From: Lepidostoma basale
Taxonomy: Eukaryota; Arthropoda; Insecta; Trichoptera; Lepidostomatidae
Assembly: GCA_022606425.2 (NCBI GenBank)
Contig: JAHDVF020001363.1
Coordinates: 186,001-250,000, forward strand
DNA: 64,000 nucleotides
Reading direction: 5' to 3'
Under the pieces are notes generated by a model. That model made no database searches, was not told the origin of the DNA, and saw only the letters and a program-made list of their open reading frames with translations. Positions 41,630-51,659 of this stretch are shown one piece after another. The position numbers and the translations under genes were made by a program. Position 1 is the stretch's first letter. Every line of letters starts with the position of its first letter.

Positions 41630-42385
41630 AACTAACTAACCATCACGCCGTCTCCCCGAAGGGGTAGGCAGAAAGAATGGACTGCCACACTTTTCTTTCC
41701 TGACATATTTCTCTCGCTTCCTCAACATTCATAAATCGTATCATGCACGCGCGTCGATTTCTCTGACTCCTCGCATGGCCGACATTCAATATTTGATTCA
41801 TTTGATCGTGCCACGTTTTCCTCGGTCTTCCTCTATTTCTGGTTAAAAACCTATCCAAAAAAACTAGAATGACAGTGCACAATGGTGTTCTTCTACCGAC
41901 CCTTATGTATGAAAGCGAAGCATGGAACTGGCAAAAGAAGGATGAAGGTAGAATAAATGCAGTAGAAATGAGATCTCTTAGACGAATGTGCGACAAATAT
42001 GTATATGATAGAGTGCCAAATAAAAATATAAGAAGTGAATGCGGTGCGAATGATGGTGTCATGAACACAATAATTAAGGGTCATTAAGATGGTTTGGACA
42101 CATGGAAAGAATGAATTAATGTTAAAAACAGTATGTGTTAACGATGTAAATGGAACCAGAAATAGAATCGGAAGACCGAGGAAAACGTGGCACGATCAAA
42201 TCAATCAAATATCGAATGCCGGTCACGTGATGAGTCGGAGAAATCGACGCGCGTGCATGACAAAATGTATGAATGTTGAGGAAGCGAATTGAGAAATATG
42301 TCGGGAAAGAAAAGTGTTGCAGTCCATTATTTCTGCCTACCCCTTCGGGAAGACGGCGTGATGGTTAGTTAGTTAGTTAGTTAGT
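41630..42385. mobile_element. Two LINE-A copies head to head
   Basis: 41632-41845 is antisense, from the TAAC tail and UUCG hairpin to TRNRGRPRKTWHDQMNQILN. 41846-42385 is sense from NLSKKTRMTVHNGVLLPTLM through EMRSLRRMCDKYVYDRVPNK to the hairpin (CCCCTTCGGGAAG), GGCGTGATGG and four or five TTAG. Both have complete 3' ends, so this is two insertions and not one inverted copy. Confidence 0.88.
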
Positions 42386-42480
42386 TTGGTTTTCATCCTT
42401 TTTTGCAAGTTCAAGCTTCGCTTCATTACATAAGGGTTGGCACTAGAAGTCCATGATGTATTGCCACATTATAAGCTGGA
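42386..42480 (-). mobile_element. LINE-B scrap
   Basis: Inverted AIHHGLLVPTLM region (CATAAGGGTTGGCACTAGAA), abutting the (TTAG)n tail of the previous copy. Confidence 0.6.
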
Positions 42481-42489
42481 AATGCGACA

Positions 42490-42830
42490 AGCGTGAGCGC
42501 TTCGATGTATGATGTACCGCTCACTGTTTCTTTCAGGAGTGTGGGGTTTCAACTCTCTTGAAGCTCATCGAATGATCTTTCTGGGAAAGCATTTTTTTAA
42601 GCTATTATCCGGAGGTATTTTCAATCCGGGAATACTGTTCCCCATAGTTATAGCAGAGCAGGGGGGCATATATTATTTTATGCCCCAAATTGCCGCACAG
42701 AGGCCCTTCGAAGTTCTCCTGTATTGAAAGCGATTCGTCTCTTAAATGAGGTTGCAAAAGAGGTAGACCTCTTTGGATGCAATTATGGCGAATTCGTAAA
42801 TACCCTTATGATAAAGGCAGAAAGCAAATA
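42490..42830 (+). mobile_element. Jockey-like LINE 3' coding end
   Basis: Reads VWGFNSLEAHRMIFLGKHFF, KLLSGGIFNPGIL and, frameshifted, PNCRTEALRSSPVLKAIRLL then NEVAKEVDLFGCNYGEFVNT. It corresponds to GYQSLERRR to SLSHLREVL in the 6425 copy. Confidence 0.72.
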
Positions 42831-42965
42831 ACTGGCTTTTCATATTCATAAGGTTCTATTTGTATTTCCTTTGATATTATTTTTTTTCACCCTTTACATC
42901 GATTTGGCTCGCGCTGTAATGATGTAAGGAGATTTTCAACAAAATAATAAAAATAATAATGAAAG

Positions 42966-43558
42966 TTTAATTGTATCTCAATAGAGACGAAGATGCAAAC
43001 TGGAAACTGAATATGGTTGATCAAGGTGTTTACAGGACTTATGACCTGTCATTGGTTGGGTTAAGCGCACGCTTTATGTAATTACAACATTCCCCATTCC
43101 ACCTATTTCTTTATGACCATGTAAGAAAAAAATTTGGAGGTTGTATATATGTTACAAATCTATGCTTAACTTCACATGTCAGTTTCAGTACGCCATCTAT
43201 GTAGATTTGATTACATATGTTAATCTTTTTAAGATTAATCTATATAATCCACACACTAACGCCATCTATGGAGATTAATTTTTAGCATTTAGCAGAACTA
43301 CTTTATTAACACAATGTGAAGGCTATCGCCATTAGCGCATTGTTAGAAGCCGCCTGGAGATGTCACTCCTATCTATATGCCAAAGAATTGACCAGAATGA
43401 TTACAATATTTTTTGTGAATGTATACTTATACTTGTATATGAATACTGGATTTCACCCATGGTGGGTGATTTTTGAATAAATTTCATGAATTAATCACCC
43501 ACCGTGGGTAAAATCCAGTATTCGTATACAAGTATAAGTATACATTCACAAAAAATAT
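42966..43558. mobile_element. Terminal-repeat element ending in a long hairpin
   Basis: 42970-43085 is the terminal unit seen at 7621-7740 (GTATCTCAATAGAGACGAAG). The body matches 7741-8130 (GCCATCTATGGAGA, ACACAATGTGAAGGCT). At the far end 43406-43472 pairs with 43493-43558 over about 66 bp (GTGAATGTATACTTATACTT against its complement) around a 20-base loop. The second terminal repeat is absent. Confidence 0.75.
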
Positions 43559-43804
43559 AATGATAGTTAGTTGATTCTTCTTTCATACAGCTGTTGAATT
43601 CTTTAAACTATGTTTTGAGTGGGTTTTGTGGGTGTATTTTTACATTTTTGACATTCATATGAAGCAATTCAGTTACGATATACCATCGGAACATCCGTTG
43701 GCTGATGTCCAGAGCTCCATGGCTTTAAAATAACTTCAATAACGACTATATAAATATCTTTCGGTTCCCAAGGCATATGTTAACATGCCTACACAAGTAG
43801 AAAT

Positions 43805-44620
43805 ATAATTGAATATGCTAGAGAAGCGTGTCAGGATGGAAGAGTGTGACGATCCATCGTATCTGCCGATTGTGTTAGAAGCGACAGTGCATGATAGCTG
43901 TATGAATGTGAAGGCAAAAGAAGCGTGTCAGGATGGAAAAGTGTGGCGTTGTATGTCTCTGCTTATTGTGTTAGAAACTGTGCATGATATGCTCTATGAA
44001 TGTAAAGACTAGAGAAGCGTATCAAGATGGGAGGGTGTGGCGGTCCACCGTCTCTGCCTATTGTGCTAGAAGCGACAGTGCATGATAGCTGTATGAATGT
44101 GAAGGCAAAAGAAGCGTGTCAGGATGGAAAAGTGTGGCGTTGTATGTCTCTGCTTATTGTGTTAGAAACTGTGCATGATATGCTCTATGAATGTAAAGAC
44201 TAGAGAAGCGTATCAAGATGGGAGGGTGTGGCGGTCCACCGTCTCTGCCTATTGTGCTAGAAGCGACAGTGCATGATAGCTGTATGAATGTGAAGGCTAG
44301 AGAATCGTGTCAGGATGGAAGAGTGTGGCAGCCCATCGTCCCTGCCTATTGTGTTAGAAACAGTACATGTGGTATAAATGTGAAGACTAGAAAAGCGTAT
44401 CAGGATGGAAAAGTGTGGCGGTCCATCGTCTCTGCCTATTGTGTTAGAAGCGACATGACACGCTGTATGAATGTGAAGGCTAGAGAAGCGTGTCAGGATG
44501 GAAGAGTGTGGCGGTCCACCGTCTCTGCCTATTGCGTTAGAAATAGTGCAAGACACACTGTATGAATGTGAAGGCTAGAGAAGCGTGTCAAGATGGGAGG
44601 GTGTGGCGTCCATTATATTT
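43805..44620 (+). repeat. sat97 array 9 with 191-bp dimer
   Basis: About 8.5 monomers. The variant GAAGGCAAAAGAAGCGTGTC recurs at 191-bp spacing (43912 and 44102), and the block from GCGACAGTGCATGATAGC to GTGCTAGAA is duplicated almost exactly, an independent higher-order repeat. 43560-43800 before it is unassigned. Confidence 0.93.
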
Positions 44621-44875
44621 TAATGTTCCTTTTGACTTTCTCTGTCATTCGCCAGTAAAATAACATATCTTAATACAGATTATTTGACTTATATTAATGG
44701 GATTAGTTTGATAAACATAGTGTTTATCAGTTGAAGACCTGGGTCAATGTTCGCTTATAAAATATGTATTAAGTATTTACAATCATTTTTTTATATATAT
44801 TTAATTACATATTTCGCTTTGATACGGCATTATTTATCATCATTTGTTTATTCTTACATATTGTTACTTTAACAA

Positions 44876-45142
44876 TGATGTGAAACTCCATATTAAATAA
44901 TTAATACGAATGAAAACGTCTGTTTTATACTAGTTTTATTATATTCTACGGGCATGACATGTCTGTCCTTGCTAAGGCACTATCAAATGTAGCGAGAATC
45001 AAACTGTTTATATACCCGAGCTAATGGAGCAGAATAAGGTGATTGGAGTGGTTTCATACATTGTTAACTGGAATTAAGGGGCAAGAGCATCATCAGCTTC
45101 AATATCATCAGCTTCGGGAGACGGCGTGATGGTTAGTTTGTT
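44876..45142 (-). repeat. Dispersed AT-rich element, copy 2, then LINE-A 3' scrap
   Basis: AAACTCCATATTAAATAATT, TTTTATACTAGTTTTATTAT and CTTGCTAAGGCACTATCAAA are the reverse of 27552-27825. 45110-45142 (CTTCGGGAGACGGCGTGATG plus GTTAGTTTGTTA) is a minimal sense LINE-A 3' end. 44621-44875 is unassigned. Confidence 0.6.
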
Positions 45143-45996
45143 AAAATGGCGTTACTTTGTAAATAAATGTACGATAGAAACTACGCCATAATTTAAAATG
45201 TTCCAAGATTACTTTAAACTATTTTACTGTGTTTCGTACCGAATTTTTTGAAATAATTTGTTACTTATTTGATAATCTTAATATTTTAAAATGTTAATAT
45301 ATGAATAATTGTTATAATGCCTTTAGAATTTTAGATTTAAAACTGTGATATCCATAATATGTCATAGGCGTAAGAAAATATCATATAACCTTACTTTTAT
45401 TTCGTTGTCAAGCGACATCTGTACGGCGCGAAGTTGTTTTTACTTCTTGCACGCGTCGCTAGATGTCACTGATTTGAACTGTCATTTTAATTGATTTTTA
45501 TATGCATTCGATTTGGGTCTTAAAAACCATTAAATCGCAAGTAATTTTTATAATATTTGCTTCTCATGTCGCTGTTAAGAACATCAGACATTTAAAATAG
45601 CAGCGGATTCGTTTTTAAATTAATATGGTGCCATAATCTTGCTTCCATTGTGCCAATGTAGTAATTAAAATAATAAGTGCCATTTTTTTTATGTGAACTG
45701 AAGTAAATTGACACTATGCAATTTTTATTTAAGTTTTAAATTACCAAACAAAGGAAAATAGATTCATAATAGTTAAGATTTTCACGTGGAGTTAAAAAAA
45801 ACATTTTATTTGAGTTGTTTTATCTGTCATTAGAACCCCACTAAAGTACATTGATAAAATATTAAAAGCAATGGAAAACTACCACATTAAATTGTCAAGT
45901 GGCATGCTAAAAACAATCAAAACATGTTAAACTTTGCTACAAATCTATCCTAAATTTTGAAAATTAAAAAAAATGTTAAAATATTTTAATATATTT
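45143..45996. other. AT-rich unique stretch
   Basis: Mostly A+T, no open frame of note. 45415-45500 is less AT-rich (GACATCTGTACGGCGCGAAG, GCACGCGTCGCTAGATGTCA). Nothing is recognised. Confidence 0.4.
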
Positions 45997-46022
45997 TTTA
46001 AACTGTTAAATTAAATAACTTT

Positions 46023-46272
46023 GTTTTATGTAACGATGTAAGTGAAGTAAGGAGTCGAGGTAGACCGAGGAAAACACGGCATGACCAAATTAATCAAATA
46101 TTAAAGGTTGGTCATGTCAGAAGCCGGAAGAATCGACGTGCGTGTATGACTCGATGTATGAATGTGGAGGAAGCTAGAGAGGTATGTCAGGATAGAGTAG
46201 TGTGGCGGTCCATTCTCTCTGCCTGCCCCTGCGGAGAAACGGCGTGATGGTTTGTTGTTGTTGTTTTATGTA
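46023..46272 (+). mobile_element. LINE-C 3' end with (TTG)n tail and 10-bp duplication
   Basis: GTTTTATGTA at 46023-46032 and 46263-46272. The insert encodes VRSRGRPRKTRHDQINQILK, VGHVRSRKNRRACMTRCMNV and EEAREVCQDRVVWRSILSAC. It ends in the hairpin with UGCG loop, GGCGTGATGG and TTTGTTGTTGTTG. About 230 bp, coding frame intact. Confidence 0.92.
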
Positions 46273-46359
46273 TCACAATTGTATTTTATTTTACGCGACA
46301 GCTGTTTCGTCAGGTGTTACAATAATATATTAAATGTCAAATTTTCGTGATTTTTCGAA

Positions 46360-46712
46360 TTTTTGTGTCAAATGTCGATTATTCCGACTTCGAATGTGAC
46401 CGCCTTTTAGTAATTGATTAATTTGGTCATGCCATGCTTTCCTCGGTCGTCCTCGGCTTCTTTTTTCACTCACGCTGCTTGTGTTCAACTTTTTAACCAT
46501 TCTTCTCTCATCAGTCGTAGTAATCTCATTTCTACGGCGTTTATCCTGCTTTCATCCTTCTTTTGCTAGCTCGACGTGCGTGCATGGTACGATGTATGAA
46601 TGTAGAGGAAGCCCGAGAGGTATGCCAGGACAGAGCATTGTGGCGATCCATCCTCTCTTCCTACCCCTCCGGGGAAATGGCGTGTTGGTTAGTTAGTTTT
46701 TGTGTCAAATGT
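46360..46712. mobile_element. LINE-B insertion with 5' inversion (twin priming)
   Basis: TTTTTGTGTCAAATGT at 46360-46375 and 46697-46712 is a 16-bp duplication. 46376-46572 is antisense LINE-B from CGATTATTCCGACTTCGAAT to AGCTCGAC-adjacent sequence. 46573-46696 is sense LINE-B from ACGTGCGTGCATGG through the UCCG hairpin to the TTAG tail. In an unrearranged copy (10361-10381) the two break points are adjacent (AATAATCG|ACGTGCG), so no LINE sequence was lost at the junction side of the inversion. Confidence 0.9.
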
Positions 46713-46753
46713 GAAAAATCACGAAAATTTGACATTATATATATATTATTGTA

Positions 46754-46797
46754 ACACCTGATGATGTCAACATAGGTTGACGAAACAGCTGTCGCGT
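46754..46797 (+). ncRNA. Hammerhead-ribozyme-like motif
   Basis: CTGATGA at 46758-46764; stem II GTCAAC (46766-46771) / GTTGAC (46776-46781), six perfect pairs around loop ATAG; GAAA at 46782-46785; stem III ACA (46785-46787) / TGT (46790-46792) within the palindrome ACAGCTGT; and C at 46793 as the expected cleavage base. Stem I ACAC (46754-46757) faces GCGT (46794-46797) with one A.C mismatch. Defects: an extra T at 46765 between the core and stem II, and the mismatch. A two-base stem III loop with a palindromic stem is a known trait of Penelope-type hammerheads that act as dimers. Activity is doubtful as it stands. Confidence 0.6.
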
Positions 46798-46859
46798 AAA
46801 ATAAAATACAATTGTGATACAAAATACAAAGTTATTTAATTTAACAGTTTAAAATGTTA

Positions 46860-47340
46860 AGGTATCATAGTGTTTCAGCCAAAACAATGGACTATTTGAA
46901 ATATTTTTGTAAAAAATCTTGTTTACTATCCCTGATCTGTATGTATATAAATGATAAAGTAGTGTCAGCAGTCTGTCGATGCCATCTAGCATGGCGAAAC
47001 CGGTCATTGAAAAAAATTAAAGGGGATTTTTTTAAAAATAATTTTATAACACTACTTTTAAAACCACTTTTTGTCAATACCAACCGGTTTAGCTCCCGCC
47101 CAAGCTTCGTCAGACATATTAAATGTTTGTTTAATAATAACTTCCATCAATAGATGTCAGTAAAATCATTAGATTATATAATTCGACGACCTTAGTTCCA
47201 TGGATCGATTCCCGGCGATGGCAATATGAGTGTCACGCTGTCTTTAGCTTGGTTTAAATTCACGTGGCAATTAAATGGCGATAGATTAGCTACCTATCAC
47301 ATGTCACGAATGACAGCTATACCCTTTACATCCATTGCGC
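46860..47340. other. Unassigned stretch and SINE-like segment
   Basis: 46860-47190 holds a 99-codon AT-rich frame without recognisable content. 47195-47340 (GGATCGATTCCCGGCGATGG, then GGCGATAGATTAGCTACCTA) shares its tail with the SINE segment at 5728-5850 and its head with 4781-4910, which ties these pieces into one SINE family. Confidence 0.45.
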
Positions 47341-47344
47341 CGTT

Positions 47345-47830
47345 TTGTATAATCAATTACTCTAAGGGCGCACTAGAAAATAACTGAACAACAGTGCAGT
47401 CTTTAGAAGTTTATTAAATTTAACGTCACTATCCTCATACTTAATACTAACATGGAGGCTATTCCACGCCAACGGACCCGCAGCGCCAAAATCACGATCA
47501 TAGAAACTTGCTTTATTGGCTCTGACTGGAATCGTAATGTTGTTTGCGTTTGTTTCTACTGATCGGAGTGAACGTTGCCTTTCCGTTGGCATGGGTGTCA
47601 CGCAGAGGTCCGATATATACGCTGGCGCTCTCTGGTGTCAAGCCTTAAACACTGTCAAACACAATTTGTATTTCACTCGCTCCCGGATTTTGAGACAGTG
47701 AAGTTCTTTCAGAAGCGGCGTGAGTTGACAGTGTTGCCCCATAATCAATCGGACAGCAGCATTTAATACGCTTTGTATTCTGATTAATTGATTATTTGGC
47801 AATCCAGCGTACCTACAATAATCTTTAGAC
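47345..47830 (-). mobile_element. L2/CR1-like LINE, second family
   Basis: Minus strand: YCRYAGLPNNQLIRIQSVLN, AAVRLIMGQHCQLTPLLKEL, HCLKIRERVKYKLCLTVFKA, then RSLRSVETNANNITIPVRAN, ASFYDRDFGAAGPLAWNSLH. The same order of blocks as 350-1225 but clearly diverged. One frameshift between the two ORFs (around 47620). Confidence 0.8.
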
Positions 47831-48360
47831 ACGTTTACGTGACACTACAAAAGAATTTACGAGGGTCCTAGATTCACCAATATGTAAACTTCTCAATAAG
47901 AACTGAAACTTTATGCAATACTTGGAACTAAATATGTATTTTAATAAGTGCTCAAGCAATGGTTTATAGATCCCACCCAAGTAATTGTAAATTTGTGCAA
48001 TACGCCATTTAGTTTTTAAGTAAAAATATATATAAATAAATATAGATCTATTTCTTGCCAATATAAAATGAACGAATTGTGCCTTTACTGATATGCTAAA
48101 TATAATGAGACTGAATTTTGATTTATACCTGCTTTTAATATCTCTAATTGGGCCCAGAATAAGTATTTTATTGAAAATCGGAGACAAATCACTCACACTA
48201 TCAAACATGTCCCACGTGACCCGCTTTATCTTCATGCATGAGAGCGTAAAATACCATTATTAGACGCGTTATATCGCTAGAAGAATAACTGAAGCGCCAT
48301 TTTAATTAACGTCACATCCCAGAATTACCTTTTTATTGAAAATCGGAGACAAATCACTCA
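47831..48360. other. AT-rich stretch with repeated 34-bp motif
   Basis: GAAAATCGGAGACAAATCAC with flanking bases occurs at about 48172, 48337 and 48697. The minus strand has a 136-codon frame here that looks like low-complexity AT translation. No gene is assigned. Confidence 0.35.
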
Positions 48361-48680
48361 CACTATTATACATGTCCCACAGGACTTATGACCTGTCATT
48401 GGTTGGGTTAAGCGCACGCTTTATGTAATACAACATTCCCCATTCCACATTTTTCTTATGACCACCATGTCTGACAATTTTTTGGATGTTGTATATATGT
48501 TAATCTGTAACACCACACTTCACATGGTAGTTTCAATCTACACACTAGCGCCATCTATGAAAATTGGATTTTTAAGCATCAAGCAGAATATCTTTTTTAT
48601 TAACGCAATGTGAAAGGCTACCGCCATTATCTGAAAATGCCTGGAGATGTCACTCCAATTTATATGCTATAACTTATCCT
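48361..48680. mobile_element. Fragment of the terminal-repeat element family
   Basis: Starts inside the terminal unit (AGGACTTATGACCTGTCATT) and follows the family body (CATTCCCCATTCCACA, GCCATCTATG, GCAATGTGAAAGGCT). Flanked on both sides by the GAAAATCGGAGACAAATCAC motif. Confidence 0.6.
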
Positions 48681-49504
48681 AGAATTAGTATTTTATTGAA
48701 AATCGGAGACAAATCACGCACACTATTAAACCTGTCACACGTGACTGTCACCGCTTTATCTATTATATATGTACTCGAAAGCGAAAGATCCAACTATTAG
48801 ATGAGTTTTATCGCTTTTACAATACACACTCGCTGCTACAATATTCAGATGTGTGAGAAAGACAAATACTGTCTTATTTCCTGTAGTTTTCAAGTAATAG
48901 ATGGGATGTTACGTGCTAATACTGCTTAAGTTGTTCTCAGACATTCTCTGAGAACAGTTTTGTCGCTCGATTTTTCATATATTTTAGTAATTTAATAAAA
49001 ATATAATATTTTGAATTCAATTGTTGTAAATTGAAGCAATCTATTGTTATTTGTTTATAATAACACTGCACTAATGGAAATTTTAACCCTTGAGTGCATG
49101 ATGTACGCCACTTTCGGAAAGTTTAACCCTTGAGTATATGAAATACGCCCCTTTTCAATATTGTTCAAAAGCTCTTCTTCAATATATATTTAAAGGGTTT
49201 TTCAATAGAAAATAGCTATCAAATAAAACAAGGTATAAATCAAACTTCAGCGAATAGAATATAATAGAGGAAACCTATTTTTACATTTATAACAAGAAAC
49301 GTGAAATATAATTTAAGATATTTTTACTGTTAAATAATATTTATACCAATAATGCTCAATTTTGTATTTTTAAAATGTAAAATATATATTTATTAGTGGA
49401 AAAATGAATTTTATTTTAATTTTATTCATTAAAATCGTTTAATTAAATTATATAAATAACCATGCACATAATTTAATAAAATGATAACCTTATTTTTCAA
49501 ACAA
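48681..49504. other. AT-rich unique stretch
   Basis: Contains a doubled TTTAACCCTTGAGT (about 49083 and 49121) and long A+T runs. No gene or known repeat. Confidence 0.4.
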
Positions 49505-50000
49505 AGTGAATTGTGCACTTAAAGTTGTCATCGCAAACAAAAACCTATCCAAAAAAGCTAGAATGGCAGTGCACAATGGTGTTCTTCTACCGACCCTTGT
49601 GTATGGAAGCGAAGCATGGAACTGGCAAAAGAAGGATGAAAGTAGAATAAATGCAGTAGAAATGAGATCTCTTAGAAGAATGTGTAGATACTCTGTATAA
49701 TAGAGTGTCGAATTAAAATATAAGAAGAGAAATCAGTGCAAATGAAAGTGTTTGAAGAAAATAATGAAAGGAACATTAAGATGATTTGGACTAATAGAAA
49801 GAATGAATGAAGAAAGAATGTTAAAAAAAACTGTATGTTAATGATGTAAACAGGACTAGAAATACAGTAAGACCGAGTTAAAAATCAAATATTGAATGTC
49901 GGCCACGTGAGTAGTCGGAGAAATCGACGTGGGTGCATGATACGCGATGTATAAATGTTGAAGAAGCGAATTGAGAAGTATGCCAGGAAGAAAAGTGTAA
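49505..50000 (+). mobile_element. LINE-A, 3' end decayed
   Basis: The frame NCALKVVIANKNLSKKARMA, VHNGVLLPTLVYGSEAWNWQ and EMRSLRRMCRYSV is open to 49700, then decays with many substitutions (NVGHVSSRRNRRGCM at 49895-49940). The hairpin end is missing. It abuts a sat97 array. Confidence 0.8.
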
Positions 50001-50021
50001 TAAAATATCATATTAAAATGA

Positions 50022-50355
50022 CAATGGACCGCCACTCTCCCATTCTAACACGCTTCTGCAGCCTTCACATTCATACAGCGCGTCATGCACTGTCGCTTCT
50101 AACACAACAGGCATAGACGGTGGACCGCCACACTCTTCCATCCTGACACGCTTCTCTAGCCTTCACATTCATACAGCGTGTCGTGCACTGTCGCTTCTAA
50201 CACAATAGGCAGAGACGGTGGACCGCCACACTCTTCCATCCTGACACGCTTCTCTAGCCTTCACATTCATACAGCGTGTCGTGCACTGTCGCTTCTAACA
50301 CAATAGGCGGAAACGGTGGACCGCCACACTCTTCCATCCTGACACGCTTCTCTAC
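50022..50355 (-). repeat. sat97 array 10
   Basis: About 3.4 monomers on the minus strand; the last three are nearly identical. Followed by a 190-bp unassigned spacer. Confidence 0.93.
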
Positions 50356-50544
50356 AGACAAGGTAATAATTGAATTAAATGCAAATTAATTTAATAATTT
50401 CACTTCAGAGATCAGTGAACCTTCTTGAAATAGCTATTTTGAACAAGAGCCAAGTTTATTCTTGTCTGTTCTATTGCAGTATTAAGGAGAAATTTATATG
50501 CATTTCTCAGAAGAATTCTCAAAATTTGGGTTGAGAATATGTCC

Positions 50545-51305
50545 CACCTATACCAGGCAGAATACTCTGTAAAATCAAGATAGAACATTGGTCCATTCGT
50601 ATGAAAGATGTCCATCTCAGCCCGAGAGGAATGCAGCGGGATAGATGACACATTATACCAGGACCACAATAGCAATGGTCCGACGTTAAGGAGGCAGAAT
50701 ACTCCGTAGAATCAAGAGTGGACATTGCTCCATTCGTATGAAAGATGTCCATCTCTGCCCGAGAGGAATGCAGTGGTATAGATGACACTATATTCCAGGT
50801 GCACTAGAGTTAAGGAGGCAGAATACTCCCTAGAATCAAGAGTGAAAATTGTTCCATTTGTGAGAAAGATGTCCAACTCTGCCCGAGAGGAATGCAGTGG
50901 GATAGATGACACATTATATCAAGAGCACAAGAGTTAAGGAGGCAGAATACTCCGTAGAATCAAGAGTGGACATTGCTCCATTCGTGTGAAAGATGTCCAC
51001 CTTTGCCCGAGAGGAATGCAGTGGGATAGATGACACATTATACCAGGAGCACAAGAGCAATGGTCCGACGTTAAGGAGGCAGAATACTCCGTAGAATCAA
51101 CAGTGGACATTGCTCCATTCGTATGAAAGATGTCCATCTCTGCCCAAGAGGAATGCAGTGGGATAGATGACACATTATACCAGGAGCACAAGAGTTAAGG
51201 AGGCAGAATACTCCGTAGAATCAACAGTGGACATTGCTCCATTCGTGTGAAAGATGTCCACCTTTGCCCGAGAGGAATGCAGTGGGATAGATAGCACATT
51301 ATAAC
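50545..51305 (-). repeat. sat137 array 3
   Basis: About six units, some shortened by about 14-20 bp where CAATGGTCCGACG is missing before TTAAGGAGG. The variant TTCGTGTGAAAGATGTCCAC recurs 261 bp apart (50981 and 51242), an incomplete dimer. 51306-51655 is unassigned AT-rich sequence. Confidence 0.92.
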
Positions 51306-51659
51306 CTATGTTTATAAATAGTATTAGCAACATTTTAATAAGCAGATAAGGGTATTGTTGGCGAAATTGTGTTTCTTTGTTTATAAGATAAATAATTTCA
51401 TCGTAGAAGTGTCCAATACTTGTATCAAAGCGAAAGGTCACACTGTTAAACTTTACCTAATATTCAGAGATAACCCCATATACTTTCATGAAAATAATAC
51501 ACTTTTTTAAATTCTGTCTGTGTCTATCTCTTGGAATGTTTTTCGCTATTTCAAGGTCGGTCCATCCTCTCGTTTTTGAGCCATGTGTCTTCCATTGAAG
51601 CATCAGCTGTATCTAGCAGTAATCCTGCTCCTATCAATCAAATTTAATCAAATCAAATT

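Larger units (their letters stand above)
45997..46854. mobile_element. Foldback element with hammerhead motif, hit by two LINEs
   Basis: The left arm (45997-46032 joined to 46273-46375) is the inverse of the right arm (46713-46854). Shared blocks include AAACTGTTAAATTAAATAAC, ACAATTGTATTTTATTTTAC and GCGACAGCTGTTTCGTCA in the left-arm direction. Removing the two LINE insertions and one copy of each duplication leaves about 280 bp of near-perfect palindrome. It has no coding sequence. The right arm carries a hammerhead-like motif and the left arm a version with stem II missing, as in non-autonomous relatives of Penelope-like elements. Confidence 0.8.

Noticed and set aside
41636..42385. Twin-primed LINE-A
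   Set aside because: Both the antisense and the sense parts have their own complete 3' hairpin and (TTAG)n tail, so these are two insertions head to head.
44218..44565. A 115-codon frame in sat97 array 9
   Set aside because: It is the satellite monomer read in the frame inherited from the parent LINE. The frame breaks wherever a monomer has an indel.
47825..48235. A 136-codon minus-strand frame
   Set aside because: Composition follows the AT-rich DNA, it includes a locally repeated 34-bp motif, and no domain or splice context is visible.
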